Shown: in pieces, positions 30,167 to 39,059 of the stretch
Numbering within the stretch: position 1 is the stretch's first letter
Layout: each line of letters begins with the position of its first letter
NCBI RefSeq assembly: GCF_001544915.2
Contig: NZ_FCOE02000050.1
Coordinates: forward strand, 1-49,207
Source: Caballeronia pedi
GTDB lineage: Bacteria; Pseudomonadota; Gammaproteobacteria; Burkholderiales; Burkholderiaceae
Length of the DNA stretch: 49,207 bases
Direction of reading: 5' to 3'
Notes under the pieces: generated by a model
Told to the model about the DNA's origin: nothing
Databases searched by the model: none
The model's input: only the letters and a program-made list of their open reading frames with translations
Position numbers and translations under genes: made by a program

Positions 30167-30169
30167 TAT

Positions 30170-31837
30170 TTACACTCCGATCGCAATCCAGACATAAGAG
30201 CAAACCGAAGCTACCGAGCTCGCCTTATATAGCTGGAATTGACTTGCCGAAACACCCGCCGTTGAACAAAGATCTGAGGCCGCCGGATTACCAGCAAGCG
30301 AGCGCGTTGCTACGATGGAAAACGCGCCGGTAGAGAAAGCAATTGGGTAAGTGACGGTCGCGCTCTGCACGTTCGCCGCGACGCTAAAGACACCCCACTG
30401 GACAATCAGGCCGCTCGGCAGCTTTTGATAACCGGAATTCGAGAGGGACGCCCCGAACAAGACAGACGTTTGTGCTTGGCACGAACCACCCGATACATAC
30501 CAGCCGCTAACGCCAGTCGTAAGAACGGCGCTGTCACCCGGACCAAGCACGAAACTTGAAAGTCCAGATTGCGACGAATTGCGCGCGATGGTGCCTCCAG
30601 ACGCGGCAATCGTAACGTTGCCCGTCCCCATATTGACGAACGTGATTGCCGCGCCAGCAGGAAGATTGCCCGACACAGCCGGCAACGTAACGGTGTAATT
30701 TGTCGCGCCCGACAACGCGATCATCTTCCCAACGTCAGAAGCAGTCAGCGTCGCCGCTGCTGCCAGTGTGCCGAGCGCCGAGAAATTACCGAGCGACCGC
30801 TGCACAAACGCCGTCGTCGCAATGAGCGTACTCGAGTCGAACTGAGCCGCCGTCGGCGCCGTCGGCGTGCCAGTGAACGTAGGACTGTCCGTGAATGCAA
30901 CGACGCGCCACGAGTCCCATGTACCATTCACATTCCGACGTACGCACAAGCTCTGATCGGAACCAGTCGATGAAACCCAATACTGAACGCAGTAAGGTGA
31001 TCCTGCCGTCGAATGATTAACGACTAGCAGATAGCCGGTATTGCCTCCAATGGGTGGCTTATGCGCGTCAGCGGAAATGTTCGCGGTGTTGTAGTACAGC
31101 CCGTTGAGCGTGATCGAATCAAGAGACGTAATCGAGCCAGTGCCGGCCGAGACGCCATCGAGCCCATACGACTTGGCGAGCGCATGCGCGAATGCGGTTG
31201 TTGCAATCAGCGTGCTGTTGTCGCTCGTCGTTGGCGTCGGCGCGGTCGGCGATCCCGTGAGCGCAATGCTCGGAAAGTCCGTCGTCTGCGTCAACACGTT
31301 GGTGCCATCGCAGAACAGTTCGACCGACTGCCCCTGCGTGACTGCGACACCGGTGCCGGACGCGGTTTTGACTGTGAGCGTGTAAGCTCCCGTCGTCGAA
31401 TTCCAGACGGTATAGAGAGCCGAACTCGCCGGAACGATCACGGCGATATTTGCGGTGATTGCGCCCGTGAGCTTCAGGATGCCGCGCCCCGCCTCGACGG
31501 CCGTAAGCGTGACGTTTGCGCCACCCGCAACGCTTTTCGTCGTGATGCCGTTGACCGTGCCCTGCACGAACGCCGTCGTAGCGATTTTCGTCGTGTTGTC
31601 GCCGAGCGCAGGCGTCGGCGCCGCCGGCGTGCCGGTGAATGTCGGCGAATTGATAGGTGCCAAACCAGCGGCACTCGACTCCAACGCGTCGACGTGCTGC
31701 TTCAGATAAGCCGTTCGATTCGCCAGGTTGAGGAGCGGCTTATTCGAGACTGCACCTACGCCACCGTCGACAGGGTCAACAGCCTCGAGCTGATAGACCC
31801 CTGCGTCGTACTGTACTGCTTCCGGTTGATTTGCCAT
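30170..31837 (-). CDS. tail fibre protein
   Basis: 555 aa. N-terminal attachment region (MANQPEAVQYDAGVYQLEAVDPVDGGVGAVSNKPLLNLANRTAYLK), then three similar modules of the SPTFTGTPxAPTxxxxDNTTxIATTAFVQ type (near residues 65, 195 and 315), and a C-terminal gp53-like fibre domain (SGYQKLPSGLIVQWGVFSV) for receptor contact. A host-range determinant. Confidence 0.9.
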   Translation of the reverse strand: MANQPEAVQYDAGVYQLEAVDPVDGGVGAVSNKPLLNLANRTAYLKQHVDALESSAAGLAPINSPTFTGTPAAPTPALGDNTTKIATTAFVQGTVNGITTKSVAGGANVTLTAVEAGRGILKLTGAITANIAVIVPASSALYTVWNSTTGAYTLTVKTASGTGVAVTQGQSVELFCDGTNVLTQTTDFPSIALTGSPTAPTPTTSDNSTLIATTAFAHALAKSYGLDGVSAGTGSITSLDSITLNGLYYNTANISADAHKPPIGGNTGYLLVVNHSTAGSPYCVQYWVSSTGSDQSLCVRRNVNGTWDSWRVVAFTDSPTFTGTPTAPTAAQFDSSTLIATTAFVQRSLGNFSALGTLAAAATLTASDVGKMIALSGATNYTVTLPAVSGNLPAGAAITFVNMGTGNVTIAASGGTIARNSSQSGLSSFVLGPGDSAVLTTGVSGWYVSGGSCQAQTSVLFGASLSNSGYQKLPSGLIVQWGVFSVAANVQSATVTYPIAFSTGAFSIVATRSLAGNPAASDLCSTAGVSASQFQLYKASSVASVCSYVWIAIGV

Positions 31838-31848
31838 CGCTCAGTGGA

Positions 31849-32295
31849 TTAGAAGTTGATGATCCACGAACCCGTGAAAGACAGGTCCGAAGCTTTCGGG
31901 ATGGCGGAGGTGCGCGTCTTGCGCGCATAGAGCAATCCGGACGCAGTGAACAGGCCGAACTCGCCAATATTCACGCCGTTGTCTTCGGCGGATCCGAGGG
32001 AGAAGTTGAAAGACACCTGATTCGCGGCCGGGTATGAAACGCTGTCGAGCGTCTTCATGTACGCGCTTGTCAGCGACGTATTTCCGGCCGCCGGCGCAGT
32101 CAGGCTCGTGCCGAAACCGATCTGAGTAACGCTCATGCCGGTAATGGCACCGCCAAGCAACTTCGCGTGAATTTGCTGGGAATTGGTGACGATCAGGTTC
32201 TTTTCTTCGAACGTCTCAATCAGCTTGTCGTCCCGAAAGATTCGGAGCACAAACAAACCGTGAGGCGCACGTTCAAAATTGTCGATGAGGCGCAA
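31849..32295 (-). CDS. tail fibre/baseplate-associated protein, 148 aa
   Basis: TTG start with CTGGAG eight bases upstream, directly after promoter E. RLIDNFERAPHGLFVLRIFRDDKLIETFEEKNLIVTNSQQIHAKLLGG: beta strand-rich, as in short tail-fibre connector proteins. NFSLGSAEDNGVNIGEFGLFTASGLLYARKTRT is common in phage proteins preceding tail fibres. Role is inferred from place. Confidence 0.7.
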   Translation of the reverse strand: MRLIDNFERAPHGLFVLRIFRDDKLIETFEEKNLIVTNSQQIHAKLLGGAITGMSVTQIGFGTSLTAPAAGNTSLTSAYMKTLDSVSYPAANQVSFNFSLGSAEDNGVNIGEFGLFTASGLLYARKTRTSAIPKASDLSFTGSWIINF

Positions 32296-32320
32296 TTGGA
32301 CACTCCAGTCTGATGACTAG

Positions 32321-32336
32321 AGTGTCGTGTCACGAC
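32321..32336 (-). promoter_or_regulatory. late-type promoter element E (tail fibres)
   Basis: Minus strand GTCGTGACA then CGACACT (fits NNANNNT; GACACT hexamer). Begins five bases past the stop of the gpI-like gene. Gives the fibre genes their own late transcript. Confidence 0.7.
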
Positions 32337-32341
32337 CAACG

Positions 32342-33448
32342 TCAAAGAGACTCGGTGACCGACTGGATGCCCATCCGTTGGATGGTTCCGTTGTACGATC
32401 GAAGCCCCGAGTATTGATAGTTGTACGCGATCGTCAGTGACTCAGAATCCGTCGGCGCCGTCAGCGTGTCGCTCATCGAGGCGATCGCGACATTGACTCC
32501 GAACGATGCTTCCGTCGGCGCGGTAAGCGTGTCACTAAGGATTGGCGTCAGCGACAAGTTGAGAGGCAGATCCGTCGGCGCGGAGAACGTATCCGACATC
32601 GCTCCGCTTTGCAGCGTGAGTGACCGCATCTGTGTACCCGCCGCGCGGATGCGATTGACGATTCCTTGTACCGTCGTTTTGAACGACGTCGGATCGGCGC
32701 CGCCCAACAGGTCATAGCCGAATACGACATCGAATCGACCATAGAGCGGACGCGAGACGGCGTTATAGGTGTATGCGCTGTTCCGAGTGATATGGCTGTC
32801 ATAGAGCGGAAACGCCGCACCATATTCGGTCGCATCGGTAACCGTCGTGCTCTGCCCCGTATATGCAGAGATCGCCATCTCGATCGCGACGTTGTTGCAC
32901 TTCGGCCTCAGCACTTCTGCGACGATGCGCGGCCCGTAGCTGTCATCCAGCTCTCCAGCCTGGCGGCGCACCCCGTAGTAATCGCCGATCTCGTCGATCC
33001 ACATATCGCTCGCCGTCGTCGTGCTCATCTGCAGGAGCATCTGATCGATCTGCTGCCCAGCTTGCTCGAGCTCGTTCGCATTGGCGTCGACATACGACCA
33101 CAGCACATTCGTATAGCCGTAGATGTGATCGCCATTCGAAAGCGAGATATCGTTCGACGCATCAATCAGCACACGAGCCGAGAGACCCGAGAACGACGTG
33201 CCGTCGGCATAAGCGACCGAGTACCCTGGCTGGGATGCCAAGTAATTGACGAGGCTCCTAACGGTGTACTGAGACAGATCGATCGACAAGCTTTGACCGA
33301 TGCCACCCGTAACAGTCGTCGTCAGCGCGCCGTCGGCGATCTGCCACACCAAGCCACCACCGTACTGTAGGCGCAGCGCCAGGAATGGATAGGGCTGTCG
33401 ATCGAATACCCGATGGAGCAGTCCGAGCAGTTTCTGAGTCAGCTTCAT
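32342..33448 (-). CDS. baseplate/tail-tip protein, P2 gpI-like
   Basis: 368 aa. The core QMSTTTASDMWIDEIGDYYGVRRQAGELDDSYGPRIVAEVLRPKCNNVAIEMAISAYTGQ has the WLDEIG-YYGV-R--GE-D--Y--RI--EV--PK-NN--IE pattern of phage gpI-like baseplate wedge proteins. The last 75 residues hold three repeats of SDT-xx-APT (AMSDTFSAPTD, ILSDTLTAPTE, SMSDTLTAPTD), also seen as DNA direct repeats. Overlaps into the J-like gene order I-J typical of the P2/Mu type. Confidence 0.85.
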   Translation of the reverse strand: MKLTQKLLGLLHRVFDRQPYPFLALRLQYGGGLVWQIADGALTTTVTGGIGQSLSIDLSQYTVRSLVNYLASQPGYSVAYADGTSFSGLSARVLIDASNDISLSNGDHIYGYTNVLWSYVDANANELEQAGQQIDQMLLQMSTTTASDMWIDEIGDYYGVRRQAGELDDSYGPRIVAEVLRPKCNNVAIEMAISAYTGQSTTVTDATEYGAAFPLYDSHITRNSAYTYNAVSRPLYGRFDVVFGYDLLGGADPTSFKTTVQGIVNRIRAAGTQMRSLTLQSGAMSDTFSAPTDLPLNLSLTPILSDTLTAPTEASFGVNVAIASMSDTLTAPTDSESLTIAYNYQYSGLRSYNGTIQRMGIQSVTESL

Positions 33449-33450
33449 CG

Positions 33451-34566
33451 TTAGCTCACCGCCACGGTGCCGGGCATCAGTTTCACATTCGATGCCGGCG
33501 TTACGTCAGCGGTCGGAGTGCTCACGACGAAATTCGCGACGCCTTCGATGTTCTTGACCAGCGTGATGATGTCGGCGAACAAGCACGGCACGCCCGTATC
33601 AAGCCCCTGGATGTAGGTGTAGATGGTCTGCACAGCCTGCGCAACAAGCGTAGCCTTGTCGTATCCGATGTCAGCGGTAAGCACAGCCGCCACCGGCACC
33701 GCCTGCTCTGTCGCCGCGTAGACGTCGACATGGACGCCCGCCGCCTTCCACCCGGCAATCTTGTTTCCACTGGAATCGGTGTAGCCATAGACCACCTTCT
33801 GCGCCTGCGTGACAAGCGCGTTCGATGTCTGCCCCACCCCGTTATGGATGTAGCAGACCACCAGACCGACAGGCTGATTGTTGTCGGTCTCGTAGGGCTC
33901 AACGACCTGCGCGGATACCACGCGCTCGATCACGTTTCCACTCGAGTCCGTGATCTGCGTCGTCTTGAGCCCGTACTTGATCGCCTCAACCGGCCCGCGC
34001 GAAAGCGCATCGATGAACGCCTGGAAACGAACCTTCCGCTCGTCGTCCGACTCCACATCGGATCCGTTGATGAATGGCGAAAGATTCGTGGCGGACACGA
34101 ATCCGGAAATGTCCGGCGCGGCAGTGAACTGAGTGCCGGCGGCAATGTTTCCGGCCGTTCCCGACACATTCGCGGAGACCAGCACATCCGCATACGTGTT
34201 GCCCACCGTGATCGTCGTGTCGTTCTCAGACGTATAGGTGACGGTCCCACCGGCATACGAATAGACCGTCCCTGCCGGAATTACCTGATTCGTGGCCGCG
34301 GCCGCGATCGCCGTGCGGATCAATCCAGTAGTCGGCCGCGCCGGCAGCGCCGCGAAAGAGAACGTGTTGTACGTGGCGACCGGGATCGCTTCCTTCAGCC
34401 CGATGAACATCTCCTGATACAACTCGTCCAGCTCGGCGGCCGGCGCTTCGACGAGTGTGCGCGCGATGGCACCCTCGTTGAAGTCGGTGATCGTTGTTTG
34501 CGTGCCCTTCATCCAGTTGATCATCGAGGCGACGATACTGGTGAAGTCTTTGATCTGAAACGCCAT
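33451..34566 (-). CDS. baseplate J-like protein
   Basis: 371 aa. FNEGAIARTLVEAPAAELDELYQEMFIGLKEAIPVATYNTFSFAALPARPTTG and the beta-domain region (VNTYADVLVSANVSGTAGNIAAGTQFT; ESDDERKVRFQAFIDALSRGPVEAIKYGLKTT) fit baseplate_J (P2 gpJ/T4 gp6). It forms the baseplate wedge ring. Ends two bases before the gpI-like start. Confidence 0.93.
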   Translation of the reverse strand: MAFQIKDFTSIVASMINWMKGTQTTITDFNEGAIARTLVEAPAAELDELYQEMFIGLKEAIPVATYNTFSFAALPARPTTGLIRTAIAAAATNQVIPAGTVYSYAGGTVTYTSENDTTITVGNTYADVLVSANVSGTAGNIAAGTQFTAAPDISGFVSATNLSPFINGSDVESDDERKVRFQAFIDALSRGPVEAIKYGLKTTQITDSSGNVIERVVSAQVVEPYETDNNQPVGLVVCYIHNGVGQTSNALVTQAQKVVYGYTDSSGNKIAGWKAAGVHVDVYAATEQAVPVAAVLTADIGYDKATLVAQAVQTIYTYIQGLDTGVPCLFADIITLVKNIEGVANFVVSTPTADVTPASNVKLMPGTVAVS

Positions 34567-34580
34567 GTCCGTCCTTAGCC

Positions 34581-35192
34581 TTAAACCGAAACCGTTACTG
34601 ATTGCCCCATGACCGGCTGAACCTCGACGTCGACAGAAGCCGTGTCGCCGCTGATCGTCGCCTTCGCGCTTGTAACGCTGTCGATGCGCGGATCCTGCAG
34701 CAGCGTCGCTTTTGTGCTCGACGCCGCGAGCAGTTCAGCCGCTGGCGTCGCACCGGTTCCGATGAGGCTGCGCAGGATCGAGCCGTAACTCATGTGATAG
34801 ATGAGATCGCCTTGCTCGGTCTCCAGACGGTTCTTTACCGCCTGCTTCAGGTTGTCGACGCCCGTCACGAATGCGAAGTCACCCGACTCAGATGCCTGCA
34901 GCAATCCGTTGCGAAGCGCGACGTCAGTGCCGAACACCTCCTTCGAATCCGTCGTCTGCGCGGCCGCTGACGGCGCGGGCACGAGGATCGGCTGACCGGT
35001 AAGCAAGACGCCGCTCCCAGCCTGCGACACGTCGTCGGTGATGTACGGCGGAACGAGACCATTCGGCGAGATGAGTTGCCACCACAGCGCCGCGTCGCCC
35101 AGCGCGCGCGCCGCGATGCGCTGAAGCGTGTCACCGTGATGCGTCTCGACGAAGGCAAAGCCTGATAGCGGCTTATCGAATTCCGTACTCAT
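34581..35192 (-). CDS. LysM and gp25/W-like baseplate wedge protein
   Basis: 203 aa. N-terminal LysM-like motif (GFAFVETHHGDTLQRIAARALGDAALWWQLISPNGL, then GQPILVPAP) followed by a gpW/gp25 domain (ALRNGLLQASESGDFAFVTGVDNLKQAVKNRLETEQGDLIYHMSYGSILRSLIG). Combining LysM and gp25 in one protein is a known tail-baseplate design. Start overlaps the stop of the 383-aa gene (ATGA). Confidence 0.85.
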   Translation of the reverse strand: MSTEFDKPLSGFAFVETHHGDTLQRIAARALGDAALWWQLISPNGLVPPYITDDVSQAGSGVLLTGQPILVPAPSAAAQTTDSKEVFGTDVALRNGLLQASESGDFAFVTGVDNLKQAVKNRLETEQGDLIYHMSYGSILRSLIGTGATPAAELLAASSTKATLLQDPRIDSVTSAKATISGDTASVDVEVQPVMGQSVTVSV

Positions 35193-36340
35193 GCGCTCAC
35201 CGTCAATCCGCTATTGATCGTGTTCAGATGCGATGCGAGCGTCGAGCTAGACATCGGCGATAGAACCGGATCCGTCTTCGCCAGAGCATTCAGCGACGTC
35301 TGCGCGCTCGCGTTCACGTTCACGCCAGTACTCACCGGCAACGGCGCGACCGCCGCAAAGGTGTTCGTGCTCGCGTACGCGCTCAGCGGGCGCCCGCCGC
35401 TCGTCGACGAACAGTTCGACGAGCCATAGATCGCCGAATAATCCTGGTACATCGGAGTCGTATTCACCGCGTTCTTGAGAACGCAGAAGATGTTCGTGAA
35501 CGCGCTCGCGATGCCCATAAACATCGCCTTGATCGTCGCCGGCATGCTGATGATCGCGATCGCCGTTCGCACCAGGTTCGCACCCGCTTGCGCGACGGTC
35601 TTTGCGACGTTCATGAGCGATGTCGCGATACCCGTGACACTTTTGATCGCAGTCGTCACCGTGCTAAAGATCGCCTGAGTCGTCTTCAGGAAGCCCTTGA
35701 TCGGCGCGAGGATCGTGCTGTTGATCCAGCTCGAGATGCCGTTCGCGAACGAGCCGATATCGGCGATGGATTGCAAGATGCTCGAAAGCCCCGCCGCCGT
35801 GCTCGACGCGCCGCTCGACGAGGACGGAGTAACGTACGCGCCGAGCAGATCGCTCGTCACGGTCATCGGGATCTGGTATTGCAGCAGAAGCGGCCGCGAG
35901 CGCGAACGCCGAAGCGTGACTTCGCCGGGGATCACACTCGACGTGAACTGGTTCAACGTGTCGACGAACGCCAGTTGCACTTTGCTGGGATCTTTGCCCG
36001 ACTTATATGCATTGGCCTTCGCCTGGTGCCATCCATCGAAAATCAATGTCTTCAGATCGATGAAGCGCTGCACACCATCGGCGCCCGTCGTGTCAGCGGC
36101 CCATCCGGTATTGCCCGAGATATTGATTTTCGCGACGCCCTTGCCGAAGTTATCGGCGAATGCGCCGCCGAACGTCTGCTGAACCGTCACCCGAGACGGA
36201 TCTGTCCGCGTCAAATCCTCCGGCCGCACCCAAAGCGTGATCACCTTCGGCTTCGAACTTGCATTGAAGTCGAAAAGCGCGAAGCTGATCGGGCACGCGT
36301 CCGGTTTTTGCGAGGAAGGAGTAGCGTCAAAAAGGGCCAT
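35189..36340 (-). CDS. baseplate/tail assembly protein, 383 aa
   Basis: N-terminal 160 residues are a beta domain (PISFALFDFNASSKPKVITLWVRPEDLTRTDPSRVTVQQTFGGAFADNFGKGVAKINISGNTGW) resembling the XkdP/LysM-associated tail domain, then a Ser/Ala-rich linker, a hydrophobic helical domain (about 235-300, TTAIKSVTGIATSLMNVAKTVAQAGANLVRTAIAIISMPATIKAMFMGIASAFTNIF) and a C-terminal tail. The hydrophobic domain is unusual for a baseplate protein and may contact the membrane. The ATG lies about seven bases after a late-type hexamer, implying little or no leader. Confidence 0.75.
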   Translation of the reverse strand: MALFDATPSSQKPDACPISFALFDFNASSKPKVITLWVRPEDLTRTDPSRVTVQQTFGGAFADNFGKGVAKINISGNTGWAADTTGADGVQRFIDLKTLIFDGWHQAKANAYKSGKDPSKVQLAFVDTLNQFTSSVIPGEVTLRRSRSRPLLLQYQIPMTVTSDLLGAYVTPSSSSGASSTAAGLSSILQSIADIGSFANGISSWINSTILAPIKGFLKTTQAIFSTVTTAIKSVTGIATSLMNVAKTVAQAGANLVRTAIAIISMPATIKAMFMGIASAFTNIFCVLKNAVNTTPMYQDYSAIYGSSNCSSTSGGRPLSAYASTNTFAAVAPLPVSTGVNVNASAQTSLNALAKTDPVLSPMSSSTLASHLNTINSGLTVSA

Positions 36341-36346
36341 TCCCCG

Positions 36347-36362
36347 ATCGTAGTGTCACGAC
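36347..36362 (-). promoter_or_regulatory. late-type promoter element F
   Basis: Minus strand GTCGTGACA then CTACGAT (NNANNNT; TACGAT is the closest copy to TATAAT). The 10-mer TGTCACGACA is complete. Only 6 bases separate the hexamer from the ATG at 36340. Confidence 0.65.
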
Positions 36363-36379
36363 ACGGAATCCCCGTCGGG

Positions 36380-36385
36380 TATGAT
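36380..36385 (+). promoter_or_regulatory. -10 box (TATGAT) of the moron gene
   Basis: TATGAT preceded by GG in CGGG, 28 bases before the secreted-protein ATG; no clear -35. Divergent from promoter F. Confidence 0.4.
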
Positions 36386-36412
36386 TCGAGGACAAATCGG
36401 GGGAATCAGACA

Positions 36413-36733
36413 ATGAAAAGAGCCGTTTTAGCCGCCATCCTCGCGCTTGCTTCGAGCGCTTATGCCGCCGACTCACAATGGTGGGTCGCGCAGCGCAATG
36501 GGATCTGCCTTTCGCTCGGCGAGGAATTCCCGGGCATGCGAACGCCGGAAGAAGCATGGGCGAAGATGATTGCAGGCGTCCCGGTCGAAAATCGGATCCG
36601 CATCAAGCATGTCTCCAGCACCGTTACCACTTTCCGAGATGCATTCGGCCGCTTCCCGCCGCTCGTGATGGTCAAAGGCCACGAGCGGTGCCAAGCGGAG
36701 ATCGAGAAGTGGAATAACCCGTACGGCTACTAG
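36413..36733 (+). CDS. secreted moron-like protein, 106 aa
   Basis: MKRAVLAAILALASSAYAADSQWW is a clean Sec signal peptide with an AxA cleavage site after residue 18. The mature part (about 88 aa) has two Cys (likely a disulphide, GICLSLG and GHERCQAEI) and acidic/aromatic residues. It is on the strand opposite to the surrounding baseplate operon with its own TATGAT box, and converges with the spike gene (4-base overlap). Periplasmic or secreted; function unknown, possibly superinfection exclusion or host modification. Confidence 0.8.
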   Translation: MKRAVLAAILALASSAYAADSQWWVAQRNGICLSLGEEFPGMRTPEEAWAKMIAGVPVENRIRIKHVSSTVTTFRDAFGRFPPLVMVKGHERCQAEIEKWNNPYGY

Positions 36734-37578
36734 GCTTTCGCCGCCGTCGTATCAGCGTTCGAACCCTGCGCGGTGTGATGGTGCGACTTCACGCCGATGC
36801 CGTCGACCGTGACGTCACCGCCGGTCACCGTCATCGCGCCCGTGAGCGTCATCGTCGTGCCGGATCCGCCCGAGCCCGTCATGCCGCCCTTGAACGTCAG
36901 CGCGCCGTCGACAGTCATCGCACCGGTTACATGCGTCGTCGGCGTATCGATCGTCACACTTGCCGCCTTGACATTTGCCGTTCCGGTCGTGGTAACCGCA
37001 AGATTACCGTTGTTTTTGACGTCAATATTCCCTGACGGGTCGATATCGATCGTCGCGACTGGTGATCCGCCACTGGCGACCGTCAGATGCACATGCACGG
37101 CCGCATCCGTATTTTTCTTGATCGCCCAGCTCTTGTCGAAGTCCTTGCCGGTCAGATCCTCATGATCCGGCGATGTGCCGATTCGGAGATACGTGCCGCT
37201 CGGATGGTATGCCTCGAAATTCCCCTGCCCGTCAGTCGTCGTATAAAAATCGCTCGGCGTGCGCGTCACCACGCGGTCGAGATCCGCGAAAAGCATCTCG
37301 CAGATCTGCGGAAAGCGAAAGCCGATCACCACCGCATACGGTCCGAACGACGCGACCGCCGCGAGCACGTCGCGATCCGTTTTGGCCGTGAGATCCCACT
37401 TGTTTCCGCTCGGAGGCGTCGACGGATGCGGCAGAGCCGCGTGACCACAATTCGTGCTCGCGCTCGGCGTCAGCACCTGCACGCCCGGCAGTTGCTCGCC
37501 GTTGTCAGTCATCACCAGATCGACTGAATAGTCTTCAGGGTGGACCGCAGCGACGCGGCCCCAACGCAATCCCGTCAT
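36730..37578 (-). CDS. baseplate spike protein, gpV-like
   Basis: 282 aa. ATG at 37578 overlaps the hub stop. N-terminal OB part (GLRWGRVAAVHPEDYSVDLVMTDNGEQLPGVQVLTPSASTNCG), then repeated beta-helix strands (NIDVKNNGNLAVTTTGTANVKAASVTIDTPTTHVTGAMTVDGALTFKGG), ending in a metal-binding-like VKSHHHTAQ tip. This is the P2 gpV/Mu gp45 membrane-piercing spike design. Confidence 0.9.
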   Translation of the reverse strand: MTGLRWGRVAAVHPEDYSVDLVMTDNGEQLPGVQVLTPSASTNCGHAALPHPSTPPSGNKWDLTAKTDRDVLAAVASFGPYAVVIGFRFPQICEMLFADLDRVVTRTPSDFYTTTDGQGNFEAYHPSGTYLRIGTSPDHEDLTGKDFDKSWAIKKNTDAAVHVHLTVASGGSPVATIDIDPSGNIDVKNNGNLAVTTTGTANVKAASVTIDTPTTHVTGAMTVDGALTFKGGMTGSGGSGTTMTLTGAMTVTGGDVTVDGIGVKSHHHTAQGSNADTTAAKA

Positions 37579-39059
37579 TGATAAATTCCGCTCAACTCTG
37601 CCAGGTACGGGCTCGTCGACGCGCCCGAACTCACCTTGACCCGTTCGATGAATCCTGTGCCGCGTTCGAGCGTCAGCGTCATGAAAAGCCCCTGATACGG
37701 GATGCAATCCAGATCGACTTTCGATACGTAGTACATCGCCTCGAGCGAGCCGCGAATGATCTTCACGTAGCAGCCCGCGCGGATGTTCTCGTTCGCGCGG
37801 ATCCGCGCCGTGCCGCTTTCATAGAGCACGTTGTCCTTGTTCTGTGCGACAACGATCGCCCTGCGGTTCGTGATCCAGCTCACCATGCTCGTGTCACGAG
37901 TCGCTTGCTGGTCAGCGGGCAGACCGCTATTTATCGTCGATACGTCGCTCCCACCCTGCTGCGTAGACGTCTCCATGATCCGCATGCCATAGAACTGAGT
38001 CGCGGAATTCGGATACTGGTCGAGAATCACTGTGTCGCGATCCGCATCGGTCATCGCAAATTGCTCTCGAAAGATGTCCGAGACCAACTCGAAACGCGGC
38101 GCGCGCGTCCAGAAGTAATTGCCGACGCCCGCATCCGATCGCGACACAGAGAGGCTGATAATGTCCGCCTCGTTGACAAGGACCGGCGTGAGCGCCACCG
38201 CATCGGGCTGAATCATGTTGCCCTGCAGATCCATCGACGGATTCGGACGGTACACGCAGTAGACGCCGTCCTCTCGGTCCTCGAGATAGAGCTCGTTCCA
38301 CGCACCGACGTCACCGAAGGACGCCAGCAAGCTGTAAATCGTTCCCTCCTGGTTCTGCACACCGCCCACGCCCACGACGCCATTTGCCACGCTGATCGCA
38401 TCCGTCTTGATCGTCGCCGGATTCGGCGAGTTGTCCGGCAGCAGGGACTGAAGAAACGGCGTGACGATCAGATCCATTACCTGCGCAACGAAATCGGCCG
38501 CCTTCAGCGTTGTATCGAAGCCGACGCCAAAGCGCTCGAACAACTTGAAGCCCGAGAGATAGTTCTCGCCGACGGTGTATTGCGGCAGGTATTTGATTTG
38601 CAGCATCTGCCACAACTTGCCGTAGTCCTGTCCGCTGAGCGTGATCGATCGCTGAGGCTTCCCATCGGCAGAGATCGATTCATTACGCTGCACCTCTGAC
38701 ACGAATCCGCGCATATAGATCGGCGGCAGTGTCGGATTCTCAGTGTGAGACGTGATGTCGTTATGGCGCATGCGGATCTCGATGACGTCCATCGGCTCGA
38801 CGAGACCATAGATCGACTCCATCGCGCCGTTATGCACGAAATAGTCATCGGCCAGCGTGATCGAAAATCCGCCAGCCGGCTCGCGCACCGACTTCGACAC
38901 ACGGAAGTTGCCGAGTTCGCCGAGATACGGCGTTAGATCGACAGCGAAATTCGCGGGCAGGACGTTCTGAGAGACTGGCGTCGATCCGTCGAGCGTCCGA
39001 CGTCCAGTGGTTTTGTAAAGCGTCACCTTTACGACAGGCGTATATTCCAGAACCGTCAT
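37575..39059 (-). CDS. baseplate hub protein, gpD/gp27-like
   Basis: 494 aa. YTPVVKVTLYKTTGRRTLDGSTPVSQNVLPANFAVDLTPYLGELGNFRVSKSVREPAGGFSITLADDYFVHNGAMESIYGLVEPMDVIEIRMRHND resembles phage late control/hub proteins: strand-rich first domain (MDVIEI, GFVSEV), then a second with ITLSGQDYGKLWQM. Couples tightly upstream to the tape measure and downstream to the spike, as in P2/Mu (D after T/tape). Confidence 0.85.
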   Translation of the reverse strand: MTVLEYTPVVKVTLYKTTGRRTLDGSTPVSQNVLPANFAVDLTPYLGELGNFRVSKSVREPAGGFSITLADDYFVHNGAMESIYGLVEPMDVIEIRMRHNDITSHTENPTLPPIYMRGFVSEVQRNESISADGKPQRSITLSGQDYGKLWQMLQIKYLPQYTVGENYLSGFKLFERFGVGFDTTLKAADFVAQVMDLIVTPFLQSLLPDNSPNPATIKTDAISVANGVVGVGGVQNQEGTIYSLLASFGDVGAWNELYLEDREDGVYCVYRPNPSMDLQGNMIQPDAVALTPVLVNEADIISLSVSRSDAGVGNYFWTRAPRFELVSDIFREQFAMTDADRDTVILDQYPNSATQFYGMRIMETSTQQGGSDVSTINSGLPADQQATRDTSMVSWITNRRAIVVAQNKDNVLYESGTARIRANENIRAGCYVKIIRGSLEAMYYVSKVDLDCIPYQGLFMTLTLERGTGFIERVKVSSGASTSPYLAELSGIYQ

